DNA of 64,000 nucleotides from Whalleya microplaca (GCA_022497155.1 MU385735.1:62001-126000), one strand, 5' to 3'. Positions 35,229 through 48,334 are shown, counted from the stretch's first letter. Program-made: numbers and translations. Notes: a model not told the origin generated them from the letters alone.

Positions 35229-36584
35229 TGTGATGGTAAATTATAAGGTGACATTAAGATGTGTATTAATTTATGATCTTTTTAGGACTAACAGTCCTAG
35301 AGGCAGGGTTGTGATTAAGTCACTAATTAGTGACTTAAGTCATTAGATTTAGTGACTTAAGTTAGTCAAGCCTGTGACTTAAGTCAGGCTAGTTAGTCAG
35401 CTATCTGACTAAGACTAGTGCAAGTTAGTCAGGTGACTGACTAAGACTAACTTGCTTAAGTTAGTTAGTCACTTAAAAATGACTAATGACTTATTAAGAA
35501 ATTACTTTTTTTTAAAAAAAAATTAAAAAAAATTAAATACCGCTTTACATATTGCATATATTTTAACTTTAAATTAATTTATTATATTACTTTATTATAT
35601 TACTTTATTACTTTATTACTTATAAAGCTAAAATAGTAATTTTACTTATTAAAATAAGCTAATTAATTAAATATTAAAATGATTTAATTTAAAATTTTCT
35701 AATTTGTTGTTTAAACACTTTTCTTAAAACTCGCTATAATAAATTAAATATCTTTTTTATTATATTACTTATTAAAGCTATTTTTTGACTTATTATAAGC
35801 ATATTATATAATATAATTATTAATAGTAAAAGAGTTATAATATTATTTAAATTTATAAAGTTATTTTTATATTAAAAACATTTAATTTAAAACTTTTTAA
35901 TTTATTATTAAAGTACGTTTTTAAAAAATAGTTGTAATAAATTCAATATCTCCTTTATTATAATAATATTACAACCCTTTTTAGTTTATTATATGTATAT
36001 TTCATATTATAGATATTAACGCTAAAACTATATTATTACATATTAAATTAAATAAATTATAGTAATATTAAAAAGATTTAATTTGAAAATTTACAATTCG
36101 TCGTTTAAGCACGTTTATTAAAAAATCACTATAATAAATTAAATATCTTTTTAAATATAATATAAAATATTATTTTTACCTATAATATATTAATAATACA
36201 TTATATTATAATTATTAAACTTAAAATAAAAATGATACCTTTTAAATTAAATAAGTTATATAAAGGTTTAAATAATTGTTAAAAAAATTACAAAGGCTTG
36301 GCTAGTTATTAGTCATTTTTAAGTCACTAACTAACTAACTTGCAAATGACTTAAGTTAGTCAGTCACCTGACTAAGACTAGCCTAGTTAGTCAGCAGGTC
36401 TGACTAAGACTAGCTTAGTTAGTCATAACCCTTGACTAAGACTAGCAAGTTAGTTAGTGACTAAAAAATGACTAATGACTTAAGTCATTTATCACAACCC
36501 TGCCTAAAGGATAACTATTTAAAAACGGAAGATTTATTTTAACTAGACGGAAAATCTATCTTAGCTTATAAGACGTTCCTAATA
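35229..36584 (-). repeat. E 3' LTR, 149 bp split by H2
   Basis: The two pieces 35229-35303 and 36511-36584 (with CCTAGAGG/CCTAAAGG duplicated) align end to end with 48335-48483, which keeps the uninterrupted AGTCCTAAAGGATAAC. Confidence 0.9.
35304..36502. mobile_element. H2: non-autonomous hAT-type element, 1199 bp
   Basis: The terminal inverted repeats CAGGGTTGTGAT (35304) and ATCACAACCCTG (ending 36502) are perfect over 12 bases, with similar sequence further in. The target duplication is 8 bp, CCTAGAGG (35296-35303) and CCTAAAGG (36503-36510), differing by one RIP-type G to A. The other E LTR shows the empty site. TIRs starting CAGGG plus an 8-bp duplication identify the hAT superfamily. 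The outer 170 to 210 bases contain many GTTAGTC/GACTAAC and ACTTAAGT motifs, as transposase-binding arrays do. There is no transposase frame; the middle is AT-rich. H1 is a second copy. Confidence 0.9.
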
Positions 36585-36597
36585 ACTGCCCCCCTTA
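36585..36597 (-). promoter_or_regulatory. Polypurine tract of E
   Basis: The minus strand reads AAGGGGGGCAG directly before the 3' LTR start TTATTAGGAACG. It fixes the minus sense of E. Confidence 0.75.
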
Positions 36598-38900
36598 AAA
36601 AAAGCTTAGACGTTCTTGTTTAATTATTTATATGGTTTTTTATATAAAGAGCTTAGATAGCCTATTTGGCTAATAATAATATAATAAGTATATCCGATAA
36701 CTACCCTCTTTAATTATATCTAATAATAAGCTTTTATTAAAGCAGAAAAATAAAGCCACAACGCCGATTCCGACAATAGACAAAGGAAAGAAAAAAAAAG
36801 AGAAAAAAAACGAAACTATAGATCTTTATTCGGTAAGAAGTTTTTGCTTCTTTAACGGAGTTTTTAGCTACTGCTATAATTTTTTATTTAGCGTAATAAA
36901 GGGACTTTCGCTATTTTTATCTAGCTATAGTAGTAGTCCTTTGCTCGGTATTATAGCTAGAATTCTCTCGTTATTTTTGTCTAAAAAATCTCCTATTAGT
37001 ATTAGGGAAATTACTTCTGGCGCTTCTAGTATTTCTAGTACTTTTAGTGCGGTTTTAGCTGGCGTAAATAGTGCTAACTATATAAATAGTGTTAGTTAAG
37101 TAGATAGTAATAGTTACATAAATAATACTTGGGATAGTCCTAGGGGTAAAGCTAATACCGGTATTTATATTATTTTCTCTAAGTTCGTAATCCTATTTTC
37201 TAAATTATTATATTCTTATATATAATACTTTATCTCTGCTATTTGGGTATTTTTAATCTATATTATTATTTCTAGTTTTTCAATTTTTATTTTTATTTTT
37301 TAAATCTTTTAATAGTTTTATAAAAAATCGAACTTTTTTTAGCTATTATTAAGTTATATAATATTTTAAAACAATATTACTTTTATTATTAAAGCGAAAT
37401 TTTCGTTTCTTAAAAGTCTATATATTTTTAGCTTAATTTGTTTTTTTATTATATTTAATAAAAAATTTCTATTATTTTTTGCGAGAAACGTTAGTTTTTT
37501 AATGTTTTTTTTGCTATTATTATTTTATTTTTTAGATTATTTAAAATAGGCGTAATAACGGCGTATTATATTTAGGGGTTACTATTTTATAAATTAAATA
37601 GTTTTTATAATACTTTATATTTTTTAGTTTTTATTATATTTATTTTATAAATATTATTAAATATTTTTAGCAGGTTTTTATTTTTAAGGTTGATTTTATT
37701 TAAGCTTATATAAATAGTTTTTATAAGTATTTTTTTATCGGAATTAGTTTATTATTATTTTTATTACTTTTATAATATTTAGTTCTTTTTTTCTTTTCTT
37801 TTTTTTTGTTTTTTTTTCTCTTACTTTTTATTCGCTATTCTTTTTTAAGGTATTTTAAACAGACTTTTTTTAACTTAAGGTAAGGTTATATTACTAAAGC
37901 CGGAAAGTGTTTTACGGTATTATATATTATTATTATTTATAAATTATCTTTAAAAAGTAGGTATATTTTTAGTCTCTAATAATAGGATTATTTTATATAG
38001 GCCCGCTTTTTTTAATAATATCGTAATTATTTTAGGAAATGTTCCGAATTTTTTAATAGCGTTTCCGTTTATTTAAAGCGTAAAAAATTACACTTTTTTT
38101 AAGTTAGTAATTAGTTTTATAATATTTACTTATTTTATATTATATTTTTATTTTATTATTTTAAGTATTATATATTCAATTCTTATTTATAGCTTTAAGT
38201 TAAATAGCTATTTTATCGGTACTACTTTTTTTAATATTTATATTATTTTATTTAAGTCGATTTTTTAAGGTAGTAGGTAATATTTAAAAATCTTCTAATA
38301 GTAATACGTAATTATAGTAATATTTTTTATAATTTTTTTGTTATTTAATTTTAATACGTTTTTTTTAAGTGTTCTGGTTTTTGATTTTTTAGTTTCGAAT
38401 TTAGGGAGTGTCTTTTTATCGAGATCGGTAATTTTTTCTTATTTTTTCCGAATGCTTTCTTTTAGCTTCTCTTTTTTTTTATTCTTTTGCGTATAGTTCC
38501 TTATACGGGAAATCCGTATTCGAAAATCTTTTTTAAAATATGTTATCTCGGGACTTATATGGTTTATCCATAGATAAGATATTTGTTATAATAATAAAGT
38601 GATCGGATTAAACGGTATATTAAGTGTATATTTATATATAATAAATCCGTGAGGGAGGTGCTTATATTAAGATAAAGGTTCCAGAAAATTTACGAAGGTT
38701 ATAAAGGTATATAAAAACGTAGTATTAGAATAAAGCTTCCAGAAAATCTATAGGGTATTAGGATTATTTATTTAAATAAATAAAGTAGCTAATTAAGCGT
38801 TACGTAATTATTATTATAAAATATAAATCTCGATATTAATAGATAAAATAATCTATATTAATTTCTATTTATTTATTTAATTCTTAATTATATTCGGTAG
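36598..38900 (-). pseudogene. E 3' region with a C-terminal coding remnant
   Basis: Near 37180-36890 the minus strand gives a series with few stops: LLST-LTLFI-LALFTPAKT followed by EILEAPEVISLILIGDFLD. I do not recognise it; it may be the C-terminal tail of the polyprotein or a separate small frame. The rest, up to the integrase at 38900, is eroded. Two copies of TTCCAGAA lie at 38679-38686 and 38737-38744. This long 3' part is one reason E is unusually large. Confidence 0.45.
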
Positions 38901-40703
38901 ATTTTCTTATTATTTTATTAACTTATATTATAGTTTTTACAAAAATAGTTTGTTTTTTATTATAATTATTAACTAATTCGGCTGTGTTTTATATTAGGAC
39001 TTTTTAAAAATACTATTAGTTAAACTATACGGCATATTTCTTTTATTATATAAGGTATTTTAATATAAGCTTTTAGCTATATTTTATTATTCTTTTATTT
39101 AATAATTTATCGATTTTATATAATACCTATTTGTTATTATCCCTTTTTATAAAGATTTATTTTAATTATAGTTTAAATCTTCCGAATTTATCCGTTTTTT
39201 TAATGCGGGAATAAAATAAGTTATTAAAATTACCCGATAGATTTTTTAATATTTAAAAAAATTTAGCTCGTATATTAGCTCGCCGATTTTTCGGATTATA
39301 ATAAGGGGTCCTGTCCTTTATTAAGACTATTTTTTTGGTAACTTTTCCGGGAGATTATATTTTTTATATAGCTTAAGGTATATTTTTTAGCTTATATTAA
39401 ATTTTATTAGCGTGCAGGTTTTCTTATATTTAATTTTATTTTAAGCTGTTACGAAATCTATAGCTGTTTCCGCTTTTTTTAATATAATTATTATATCATT
39501 TCGAAATTTATGTCGTTTTTTAAAACTTTTAAAGCCGATAAAGCTTTTGCGGGTTTAAAACCTAAAGTTATCCTATTTAAAGATTTTTTTAATATAGATA
39601 ATTTTATATTATTAAATTAATATTATAAAAATGGGATTATATTAATTTAAGGTATATTTAAAATTTATATATAATACCTTATAGCTATTTCTATATTTGA
39701 ATTATATTTTTTATTTGCTTGTTTATTTAAAGGTATTATATTATCGAGTATTTTAAAGCCGTGTTTATTTTAGTAAATATAGTTTGCTAAAATTCGGATA
39801 TAAATTTAAAGTTTCTATCCGATATAATACTTTTTAATATTTTTTAGTTGTATAGTTATAAGGCGCGGATAAAAATTATAGCCTATTTTTTGGCTATATA
39901 TTTAAAGTTTCCTAAAAGTAGCAAGTTTTTTTTAAAAAATTTATATATTCCGGCTAATAGGGCTTTTAAAATATCGTATTTTAATGTCTTTTAGAAAATA
40001 TTTTTAGATAGGACTTTAGATATACCGATAATAAAATTTATAATTAATATATAATATAATAAAAAGGTTATAATTATAAGGTTTAAATATCCCAGAGGCT
40101 TTTTTTATAAGTTAAGTAATCCGGGCAATAATTAATATAATTTTTTAATTAGTTTATTAAATTATTAATTATTAAACTATCCAGTTTTTATACTATTTTT
40201 TAAAATCCGAAATAGTGTTTTTTGTTATAAATAATCTCAAATACTTTTTAAATATATAGCTTTAAAATAATAAATTTATATTATTTATTATTTATAATAT
40301 AATATAATAAGTTATCTTTTATTTCGAATTTATATCTTTTTAATATTAGCCGTTTTGCCAGTTTTTATAAAATCTTTCGGTATTTTTTATTGTTTTTATA
40401 TCTTTATATTAGCTTAGCTTTTAAGTTTATATCTACTTATATCTCTATTACCTAGCACGTAAAATAATCTATAAAATTATTTAACTCGCTTTTATTTATA
40501 TTAGCTTTTTTTTTGTTCTTTTCGGAATAAGCTAGGTAATTTAAATAAAGCATTAAATATTAAATTAAGCCGTTTTAATATATATTTAATATTTAATTAG
40601 AATTATTTTAAATATATTAATATTATTATTAGCTTAAGATTATTTTTAACAACGTTTATTATAATTAAGTTTTTTTAAAAGATAATTTTTTATATTAGCT
40701 TAT
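38901..40703 (-). pseudogene. E integrase, RIP-inactivated
   Basis: On the minus strand, near 39570-39540, LGFKPAKALSAL matches the G-KP..PISAL-type block that follows the integrase core in chromoviruses. KIYLKLYKKYNLPEK at about 39395-39345 matches the KVYLRLH-GY-LPGK box of the integrase C-terminal domain, also seen in D and G2. These place the integrase end near 39300. The core upstream, to 40703, is eroded and its catalytic residues are not placed. A4 separates it from reverse transcriptase. Confidence 0.7.
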
Positions 40704-40960
40704 TATCATGACATAAGCCCTATGAGGTGTTATAAGGCCCTATAAGCTGTGCAGCTATAAGGCACCCTATTAAACCCCTTACACGTGATTTATTAAATTA
40801 TATACTTAATTAAATAGCTTAAGTAATCAGGTAAGAAGGTTTTTTTAGGTTAGAACTATTATATAGCTAACTAGCTGACCTTTTACTCCTCACCTTATAA
40901 TTTTACAGTAATACATATTTATTACTTAATACACGCCGCCTCCTTCCTTAAGCCGTCACA
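40704..40960 (+). repeat. A4 5' LTR, 257 bp
   Basis: It begins TATCATGACATAAGCCC, the RIPped form of TGTCACGGCACAGGGCC, and ends AAGCCGTCACA. Confidence 0.9.
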
Positions 40961-42906
40961 TAATTATAAGGTCTTTTAGCGCTAAATTCAGCTAATTCCA
41001 TTTATTAAACCATTGTACGATATTTAATATCTCGTCGGCGCTTACCCTCTCTTTATTAAGCGTTTATAATACCCTTAATTTTGCGATAGCAAGGTCCCTC
41101 TCCTTTTAGCTACCTTAGGCAGCTAGTTACATATACTAATAATTAGTAGCGTTACCTCTAAAATCGTTAGTTACATCCATTAGTAGCTAGTCGGATCAAC
41201 TACTTTTATCGGTACGTTATTAGAATTTTCTCTCGTTACCTTCCTTTCTTTTTACTTTTTATTTCTTACGCCGTCACTTTTATACATTTAGTACGCTAGC
41301 TCTTTTATAGCCAGCCTCGTTTAAATCCTTAAATAACTCTGTTATAATAAGTACTTTATTCGGATCTATTAAATTAACCCGGCAGATAAGGTTAAATACC
41401 CTTATTTTTTTCGGCTGATTCGTTAATTATACGGTAGTTTAAATACCTTCCTTTCGACTTAATACGCTAATTATACGGCAGGTCCGAGATTTTTTCACTT
41501 TTCTTTTAGCTTTAATCCGTTAATTATACGTTAAATCTAAAATTTCTCATTAATAATAGCATTTATTAGCGGCAGTAAGATTAACGCCGCCATTTAAGTA
41601 GCTACGGCCACCTTACGTATTAAATTTACCTTTAAATTTAATGCCTATATTAAATTCTTATAAGGCAACTATAAAAGCTATATTTAATAACTCTAAATCG
41701 ATAAGTCCTTTATCGAAACTAAGCTTACCGTTATTAAAACCACCTATAATACCTTTTTAGCTAAATAATTACGCTCTCGACTTATTTTCCCAAATCCTTT
41801 TATTTTATTTGGCCTGTCAGATTTTAACGTATAAATGCTTCAGCTATTTGGCAAATTAAGCGTTAATAGCGATACTTTTAGAACGCCGGAAGTAAAATTT
41901 TATTACGTATACATTCGGCTTAAACCTAAAATATAGTATTTTATTAACCCTGTTTTTTATTAAGCATAGGAAACGGGTATTTGGGACTATTAAAAAACCT
42001 AAATACCTTAAACCGACTGTACGAAAATCTAAATAAAGCCGATCGAGCCGCTAAAAAGCTTTACGGCTTTAAGTAAGGTTAAAATAAGTCTATTTGCGCT
42101 TTTCTAGCGAACTAGGAACGTTAGATATACGAATTAGGTGCCGCTACCTTATCTAAAGCCCTTAAGATCTAAGGCTTCCGCTATAGCGTAAATAACCGAC
42201 TAAAAGATAAGCTAAATAAAATAAGTCAGCTATAGGGACTATTAAATAACTATAATAAGTTTATTTCCTTATTTTACCGATTGTTATGATATTATATTTA
42301 TAAAGCCGGTAGAAATACGTTAGTTTTTTATTACCCGAACGCTATAGATACTTCTATTAGTATTATTTACGTTACGCCATTTATAAATATCTCAAATAGT
42401 AAATAATTACTTAAAATTGCGTTATTTTAAACCTCTAAAAGTTAAATGGCGACGTTAAGCACTCACGAATAACGGCAGATACGGCAAAAAAATTAATAGT
42501 GCTAGCGTTATAAAAACGAAACTTATAAAATTTAAGATTGCCCGTTACTGCTATACGAATCGAATTTCCGCAAGCTATACGCTAACGACGATAATATATA
42601 AGTTAGGAATTAGGGGGGTAGCTATAATAACAAGTGTATAACTTACAAAAAATATTAAATAATTGTAAAGAAATATAATAAATTAATAAAATCCTTTTAA
42701 AAGGCTCGATTTTTAAAATTTTAACAAGTTTACTTAGTACTAATGTTAGGTTTTATACAATTTATATAAACTAAAATATAAGGGTTAAATAAGGTTAAAA
42801 AATCATTTTTTAAGGACAATAATAATTAGGTTAATCCTTATATATACTAGGTACGCTATAAACTAACTATTATTAGCTACTATATATAGTAGATTTAGGG
42901 GGGTAA

Positions 42907-43163
42907 TATTATAGTATAAGCCCTATAAGGTACTGTAAGGCCTTATAAGCTATGCAGCTATAAGGCACCCCACTAAACCCCTTATACGTAACCTACTAAA
43001 CTATATACTTAATTAAATAGCTTAGGTAATCAGGTGAGGAGGTTTTCTTAGGTTAAAGCTATTATATAGCTAACTAGCTAACCTTTTATTTCTCACCTTA
43101 TAATTTTACAGTAATACACACTTATTACTTAGCACGCGCCGCCTCCTTCCTTAAGCCGTCACA
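42907..43163 (+). repeat. A4 3' LTR, 257 bp
   Basis: It begins TATTATAGTATAAGCCC after a GGGGGGTAA tract and ends AAGCCGTCACA, followed by the duplicated CTTAT. Confidence 0.9.
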
Positions 43164-44300
43164 CTTATAATTTATTAATATTACTATATCGTATAAGCTA
43201 AACTATAATTACAATTTTAACTGCTTATATATCTGTATTAAGTATAATATTTTTAATTTAATGATATAATATTTTTTCCGCTATTATTAATACCTTATTT
43301 AAAAATATTATAAATTATATTTTATTTAAAGCGATATATATTTTATTTTAAGGACTGTTTAAATAAAATATTATAATTTTATATCTTTTTTTTAAATATA
43401 TCTATTTTAAGAAATGCAATTTTATATAGGCTTTAATATATTAAGTATATAGTATTAATTAGCTAGTTTTAAATTATTAAAAACGCTTTACGTTCGGTTT
43501 ATATTAGCTTAAATTTCCTTTTCGATCTTTATTTTTTTTTATTTTTTTCGGGTAGTTTTTTATTTTTCTTGCTTTTTACGAATATATTAGTTTTTTTATT
43601 TTATAATAGCTAGATCTTTTGTTAGTATTAAAAAATATATTTTTATAGCTATATTATTATCCCAATCTATATTTCTAAGTTTCCGAAACTTACCGGGAAT
43701 TTTAGTTTATATATTACTTTTATTTTATTAATAGTTATTATAATATTAAATTTATTTATAAAAAATCCTAATAGCTAAATTACGTTATATCCGATAAAAA
43801 ATTTAATTAAAAATAAAACAATTTTTATATTTTAAAAAAGCTATAATACTTTTTTATTATTTAACTAGAAATAATTATATCGTTTATATATATTTTTATA
43901 TAATTTTTATATAGTTAAAATATTTGGTTTATAAATTTTTAAACGTAAGAAAAATTATTTTTATATTTTATTAATATTATATTAAAATGTTTTAGTTTTT
44001 TTAAGATATAATTACTATTTTATTTTTATACGGACTATATATTAGAAATTAATAAAAAAAACTTTTGTTATCGATTACTATTATTTTAATTTTGCTTTTA
44101 ATATTTGCGATAATATTTTTCTAATAAAATATAAAATATATATTTAAAACCGCTAGATTATTTAAAAGTCGGAAGTCGATAATTATTCTTCCCTTTTTTA
44201 TTCCGTTTATTATATATTATATAATAAATATTAAGTAGCCGAAAAAACTAAATTCTTTTATTTAGTTTAATTTGCCTTAGTTATATATTTTATTATATAT
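43164..44300 (-). pseudogene. E reverse transcriptase, RIP-inactivated
   Basis: The minus strand reads KKGRIIIDFRLLNNLAV at about 44205-44150 (the GR.V.DiR.LN block), KNIIANIKSKIKIIVIDNKSFFY-F at about 44110-44040 (the ID..SFFYQF block), and the catalytic box YIND at 43890-43879 followed by III, with the first Asp of YxDD changed to Asn. This block set belongs to a branch of fungal Gypsy-like elements close to G2. Downstream towards 43164 the connection domain and RNase H are eroded, then cut by A4. Confidence 0.82.
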
Positions 44301-46450
44301 TTTATTTAGGAATTTTAAATCTTTTAGGCCTAATTTATATAGTTTAGTACGGAATTTCTGTTTTTATTACATATTTACCAAATCGATTTTTATTTTTTCG
44401 TTCTTTAATATTTTAATAATACAGTAGTTTTTTTAAATATTAAATCTTTCTAAGATTTTTTAATATATTTCGCGTATTTTTTATTTATATTTTAAATATA
44501 TACTCTATTTTTAAATAATATAAATAAAACGTTTTCGGGTTTTAATAATTTTTTTTCAGTCGGTTTAAAAAAGTATTTAACGTTTAGATATTTATTATCG
44601 GATTTTTTTTATTTTATATTCGGGTTTTTTTTATTTTAAATATCGAGCCTTTATCTTAATTTCTTCGGCTTATTTAGCTAAAAATACTTAAAATAAATCG
44701 TTTATTAAGTTAAACTCTTCCGATAAATAAATACCTTTCGAATTGTTATTAACTCGAAATTTCTCCGCTATATCTAAATTTATAGCGAAATATCCTTTAT
44801 TATTTACGTCTTAAATTATTTCCATTCGGAAATTTCTTCTTAGCCTTATTAGCTTATCGGATTTATTAACTACTAAAATAACCTTAGCTATTTTAATATT
44901 TATTAACGTATTTAGCGTATTAAAATATAATAATAAAAAATAATATTCCCGGCTATTGCTGTAATTATTTTTCGCAAGTAAATTTATATATCGGACCGGT
45001 ATAGTTATTTTACTTCCTAAAAGGATTATTATATTTTATATTATTACTACTTTTTTACTAATTAACTTTACGGCTTTATAAATATTAATTAAAATTTCTA
45101 TGTTTTAATATAACTCTAAATTTATTTTTTAATTAAAATAATTTATTATTACCCTATAAAAATATAGCTATTTATTTTTAAATAAAAGATTTAATTATAA
45201 ATTATTATAAACTTAAACTTCTATTAATATTAAATATTTCATTTTCTCTCTATTTAAATATACTAGGATTTTAAAATTAAAAAAGGCATACTTATTAAAA
45301 ATTATATTTCCTTTAACACCGAATACGTTATATTATTCGGAAACGATTTTATAATTTTCGGTTCCCGACATTAGTTATTTTTAATTTATTATTATTCCAG
45401 ATATTCCGGTATTTTTATATATTATATAAATCTTTAAATTCTTTTTAAACGTTACGTTAAAATATAAATATATATATTTTTTCCGTTCCGTTTTTTAACG
45501 TTTATAAAATAAAAAACGTATTTCGATTATCTTAAAAAATATAAAATTACTTATTACCCCTTCCCGGTTTTAATATAAAAATCTTTTATTTATTTAATTA
45601 TATTCTTTTTCCGGATTAAATTTAAAGAGAATATTTTAATAAAAAGCGTTCTAAATAAAAGGCTTCCCGGTAGGGGATTTTCTTACCATTTACGTTTTAA
45701 CGTAAGATATTTTTTATATCCGGTTTTTTAAAAATTTCTAAAAGTTTTAATATTTTATATATATTTTTATATATATATTTTATATATTTATTTCTTAATT
45801 TAAAAATTTATTTACATTTCCGATAAGTTTGTCGGGTTTAAATTAAAATAAAATTAAAGGCATTTTTAAAAGAACCGGCAATATAAGCGATATTAGTTTT
45901 ATTATTTATATATTACTTATCGTTTTTTTTATCGGAAAATTTCTCTAATAAAAAATAGCCTTTATTTTATAACTAGCTTTTTTTTCCTACTTTTTTTATT
46001 ATTTTTAATAATATATATTTTATTATTAAATTTTTTATTACTGGCGCAAATTTATTTATTCTATCGGCGTTAGCTATTAAAACCTCTTTTATAAAAGAAG
46101 TTTTTTTACTGTTTACAATATAATCTATAGAAACTCCGGAAAAATCTAATCTAACCGCTTTATTATAAGCGGTTTTAACCTTCTAGTCTTTCTTTATATA
46201 AATTACTTCGACCGCAACCGCGATTTTAATATCCTTAGTCTTAATATTTATTACAGTTTTAATACCTATAATTTTAATAACTATTTCGATTTTAGTAGCT
46301 ATAATTGCAGTTTTTTTAATAAAAAGCTATTTCAGTATTTTAATTTTTTATAAACTTTATTATATAATAAATAAGAACAAAAACTAAAAAAGTTTTTTAA
46401 ATAGGCGCGCAATTATTTATTTACAGTAATATAATATTACCACTAAAAAG
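44301..46450 (-). pseudogene. E polyprotein between gag and reverse transcriptase
   Basis: This part is moderately eroded. Near 45020-44930 the minus strand gives ILLGSK-TIPVRYINLLAKNNYSNSREY, which looks like the linker before reverse transcriptase in fungal Gypsy-like proteins (a P-RY..L segment in the post-protease region). Near 44860-44640 a charged series EKFRVNNNSKGIYLSEEF is nearly open. Protease probably lies upstream, at 45500-46400, but I could not identify its active-site triplet. Confidence 0.5.
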
Positions 46451-48315
46451 TCTCTCGTTAATAAAGCAGAAATAAATCTAAATATCCGGCTTTAAATTTT
46501 CCGAAATTCCTTTATATTAATAAAAAATATTCCGGTATATACTTACTTTCTTATTTAAATAGTTTAAAAAATCCTTTAATCGAAAGCCGGATATTTTATT
46601 TAGGCAAATTATTAATTATTTTAATAATAAATATAATTTATTATAAACTTTTATTATTTATTAAAAAGAAAATAACCTTTTTGCCGCTTTAATATATCGG
46701 ATAATTTTAAGAACCTAAAAACGAACCGGTTTTTCGACAAATATACATTTTTTCCTATATATATTCTCTGGTTTTTCTAAATAAATAAAAGCTTTTAATA
46801 CTGGCATTTTAAATCTAGTAATTATTTTAATTAAAACTATATTAAGGTCTGCTAATATTATTTGACGTATTTATAAAAAGTTTTTTATAGCCTATTAAGC
46901 TTAGGCAATTTTTTATAATAACTAAAAAAAGTCTCTTTTAATAATTATTTTTTTAATAAAATTTTAGGCATATTTATTAATATTATTTACAAATAAAAAT
47001 ACGTTTTTCTAATAAATATTTTAGCCGACTTAAATATAATCGTCTTTATTAAAAAATAAATTAATATATAGATTAAAAAAACCGATTTAATATAATTTTT
47101 ATTTATAAATAAAATTTGAGTAATTCTAGAAGTTTTTTTATAACTTAAACGCTAACGTTACGCTTTTTAGTAACTTTTTAAATAGGATTTTTTATAGCTA
47201 TTTTTTAAGATTATTTAAGCTTTAGCTATTAGCGTTTCTTACTTTTTATCTTAATATATTACGTTCTAAAGCGTTTTATTTGCTAGGGTTAAATTATCTA
47301 TTAGACGTACGCTAGCTATTAGTAGTTAATTATTTCTTAGAATTAGATTATGGCTTAGGACTAAATTGTTTTTTAGGACTAAATTATAGCTTAGGACTAA
47401 ATTGTCTTTTAAAATTAGATTGCCTTTTAAGACTAGGATGTTTTTCTGTGGCAGCATTAGATATAATGGACTGTTTGTCCGGTATAGGTTGTCTGTTATA
47501 GCTATTTTATTATTTAAGGGTTAGTTTTTCCAGGCTAGGCTAAGGGGTTAGCTATTTTTATCCGTTATTACCTAATTATAAGAATAAGTCTACCTTTAGT
47601 TTTTAGAATATTAAGATATTATTTAAACCGGAGATAATAAACTGGTTTATATTTTTAAAACGTTTTATTAAAAAGGATTTCTTGTTTTTTATAAATCCGA
47701 ATTTCCCTAGTTTAGGCGCTCCTAAAATTTACGGACTATCGTTTAGCTTACGCTATATTTTTCTATAAATTTCTATCCCCCGAACGACTCGGTTATATAT
47801 TCTTTAAATAAAGAGTTTTTAATTTTGTTTTTCCGGAATTTTTAATTAAAATATATATAATATCGCTTTATTAAAATTTTATTTAAAGAGCTACTAATTT
47901 AGCACCTATTATATTAGGTAAGGTTTTTGGGGTATTTATTTTAACCTTTTAGTTTTTTTTATTAATTAAGCTGGTTAAATTAGCCTGTTTTAATTCATTA
48001 TAAATTTTTATATAATTATAATAAAGATATATTCGCTAGTATTATCGACGTCGGTTTATACGGCTAGATAACTATTATTTATTTTAACTGGTCCGAGTAA
48101 TAAAATAACAGCTTTTTCCACAAACGCAAAGGACTAAACAAAGATAAAAAGGACCGGATAGGGATAAAAAACAAAATAAAAGGTAAGAAAAACAAACGCT
48201 TAATATACAATTATAGTAGCGCGTGATTTTAAATCGGAAAGGAAAAAATTATTAAGACAATTAATAATAAATAATAAGCTGTTAGGAATGGTTTTTTATA
48301 TAGTCCTTGTTTTAA
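46451..48315 (-). pseudogene. E gag region, RIP-inactivated
   Basis: This is the first coding part after the primer-binding site on the minus strand. Near 47450-47340 a run of five or so copies of the motif QFSPK (with variants KRQSNF and PKKQFSPK) forms a basic, serine-proline-rich tail, as expected at the nucleic-acid-binding end of a gag protein. No zinc knuckle was seen. The plus strand in the same place shows the repeated TTAGGACTAAATTGT. Confidence 0.5.
47340..47450 (-). repeat. Short coding tandem repeats in E gag
   Basis: Five to six imperfect units built on TTAGGACTAAATTGT (plus strand), alternately 20 to 25 bases apart, encode QFSPK-type pentads on the minus strand. Confidence 0.6.
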
Positions 48316-48332
48316 CGAAACAGGTGCTACTA
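48316..48332 (-). promoter_or_regulatory. Primer-binding site of E
   Basis: The minus strand reads TAGTAGCACCTGTTTCG two bases inside the 5' LTR. It is the D site TGGTAGCACCTGC with one G to A change at the start. The likely primer is initiator tRNA-Met. Confidence 0.65.
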
Positions 48333-48334
48333 TT

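Larger units (their letters stand above)
40704..43163 (+). mobile_element. A4: non-autonomous LTR retrotransposon, 2460 bp
   Basis: LTRs of 257 bp (40704-40960 and 42907-43163) and a perfect target duplication CTTAT (40699-40703 and 43164-43168) show a simple insertion into E pol. The tract GGGGGGTAA precedes the right LTR, giving plus sense, against that of E. The interior is about 250 bp longer than in A2 and A3, and parts (41050-42600) keep fewer TpA steps than E. I see no gag or pol motif in it. Confidence 0.92.
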
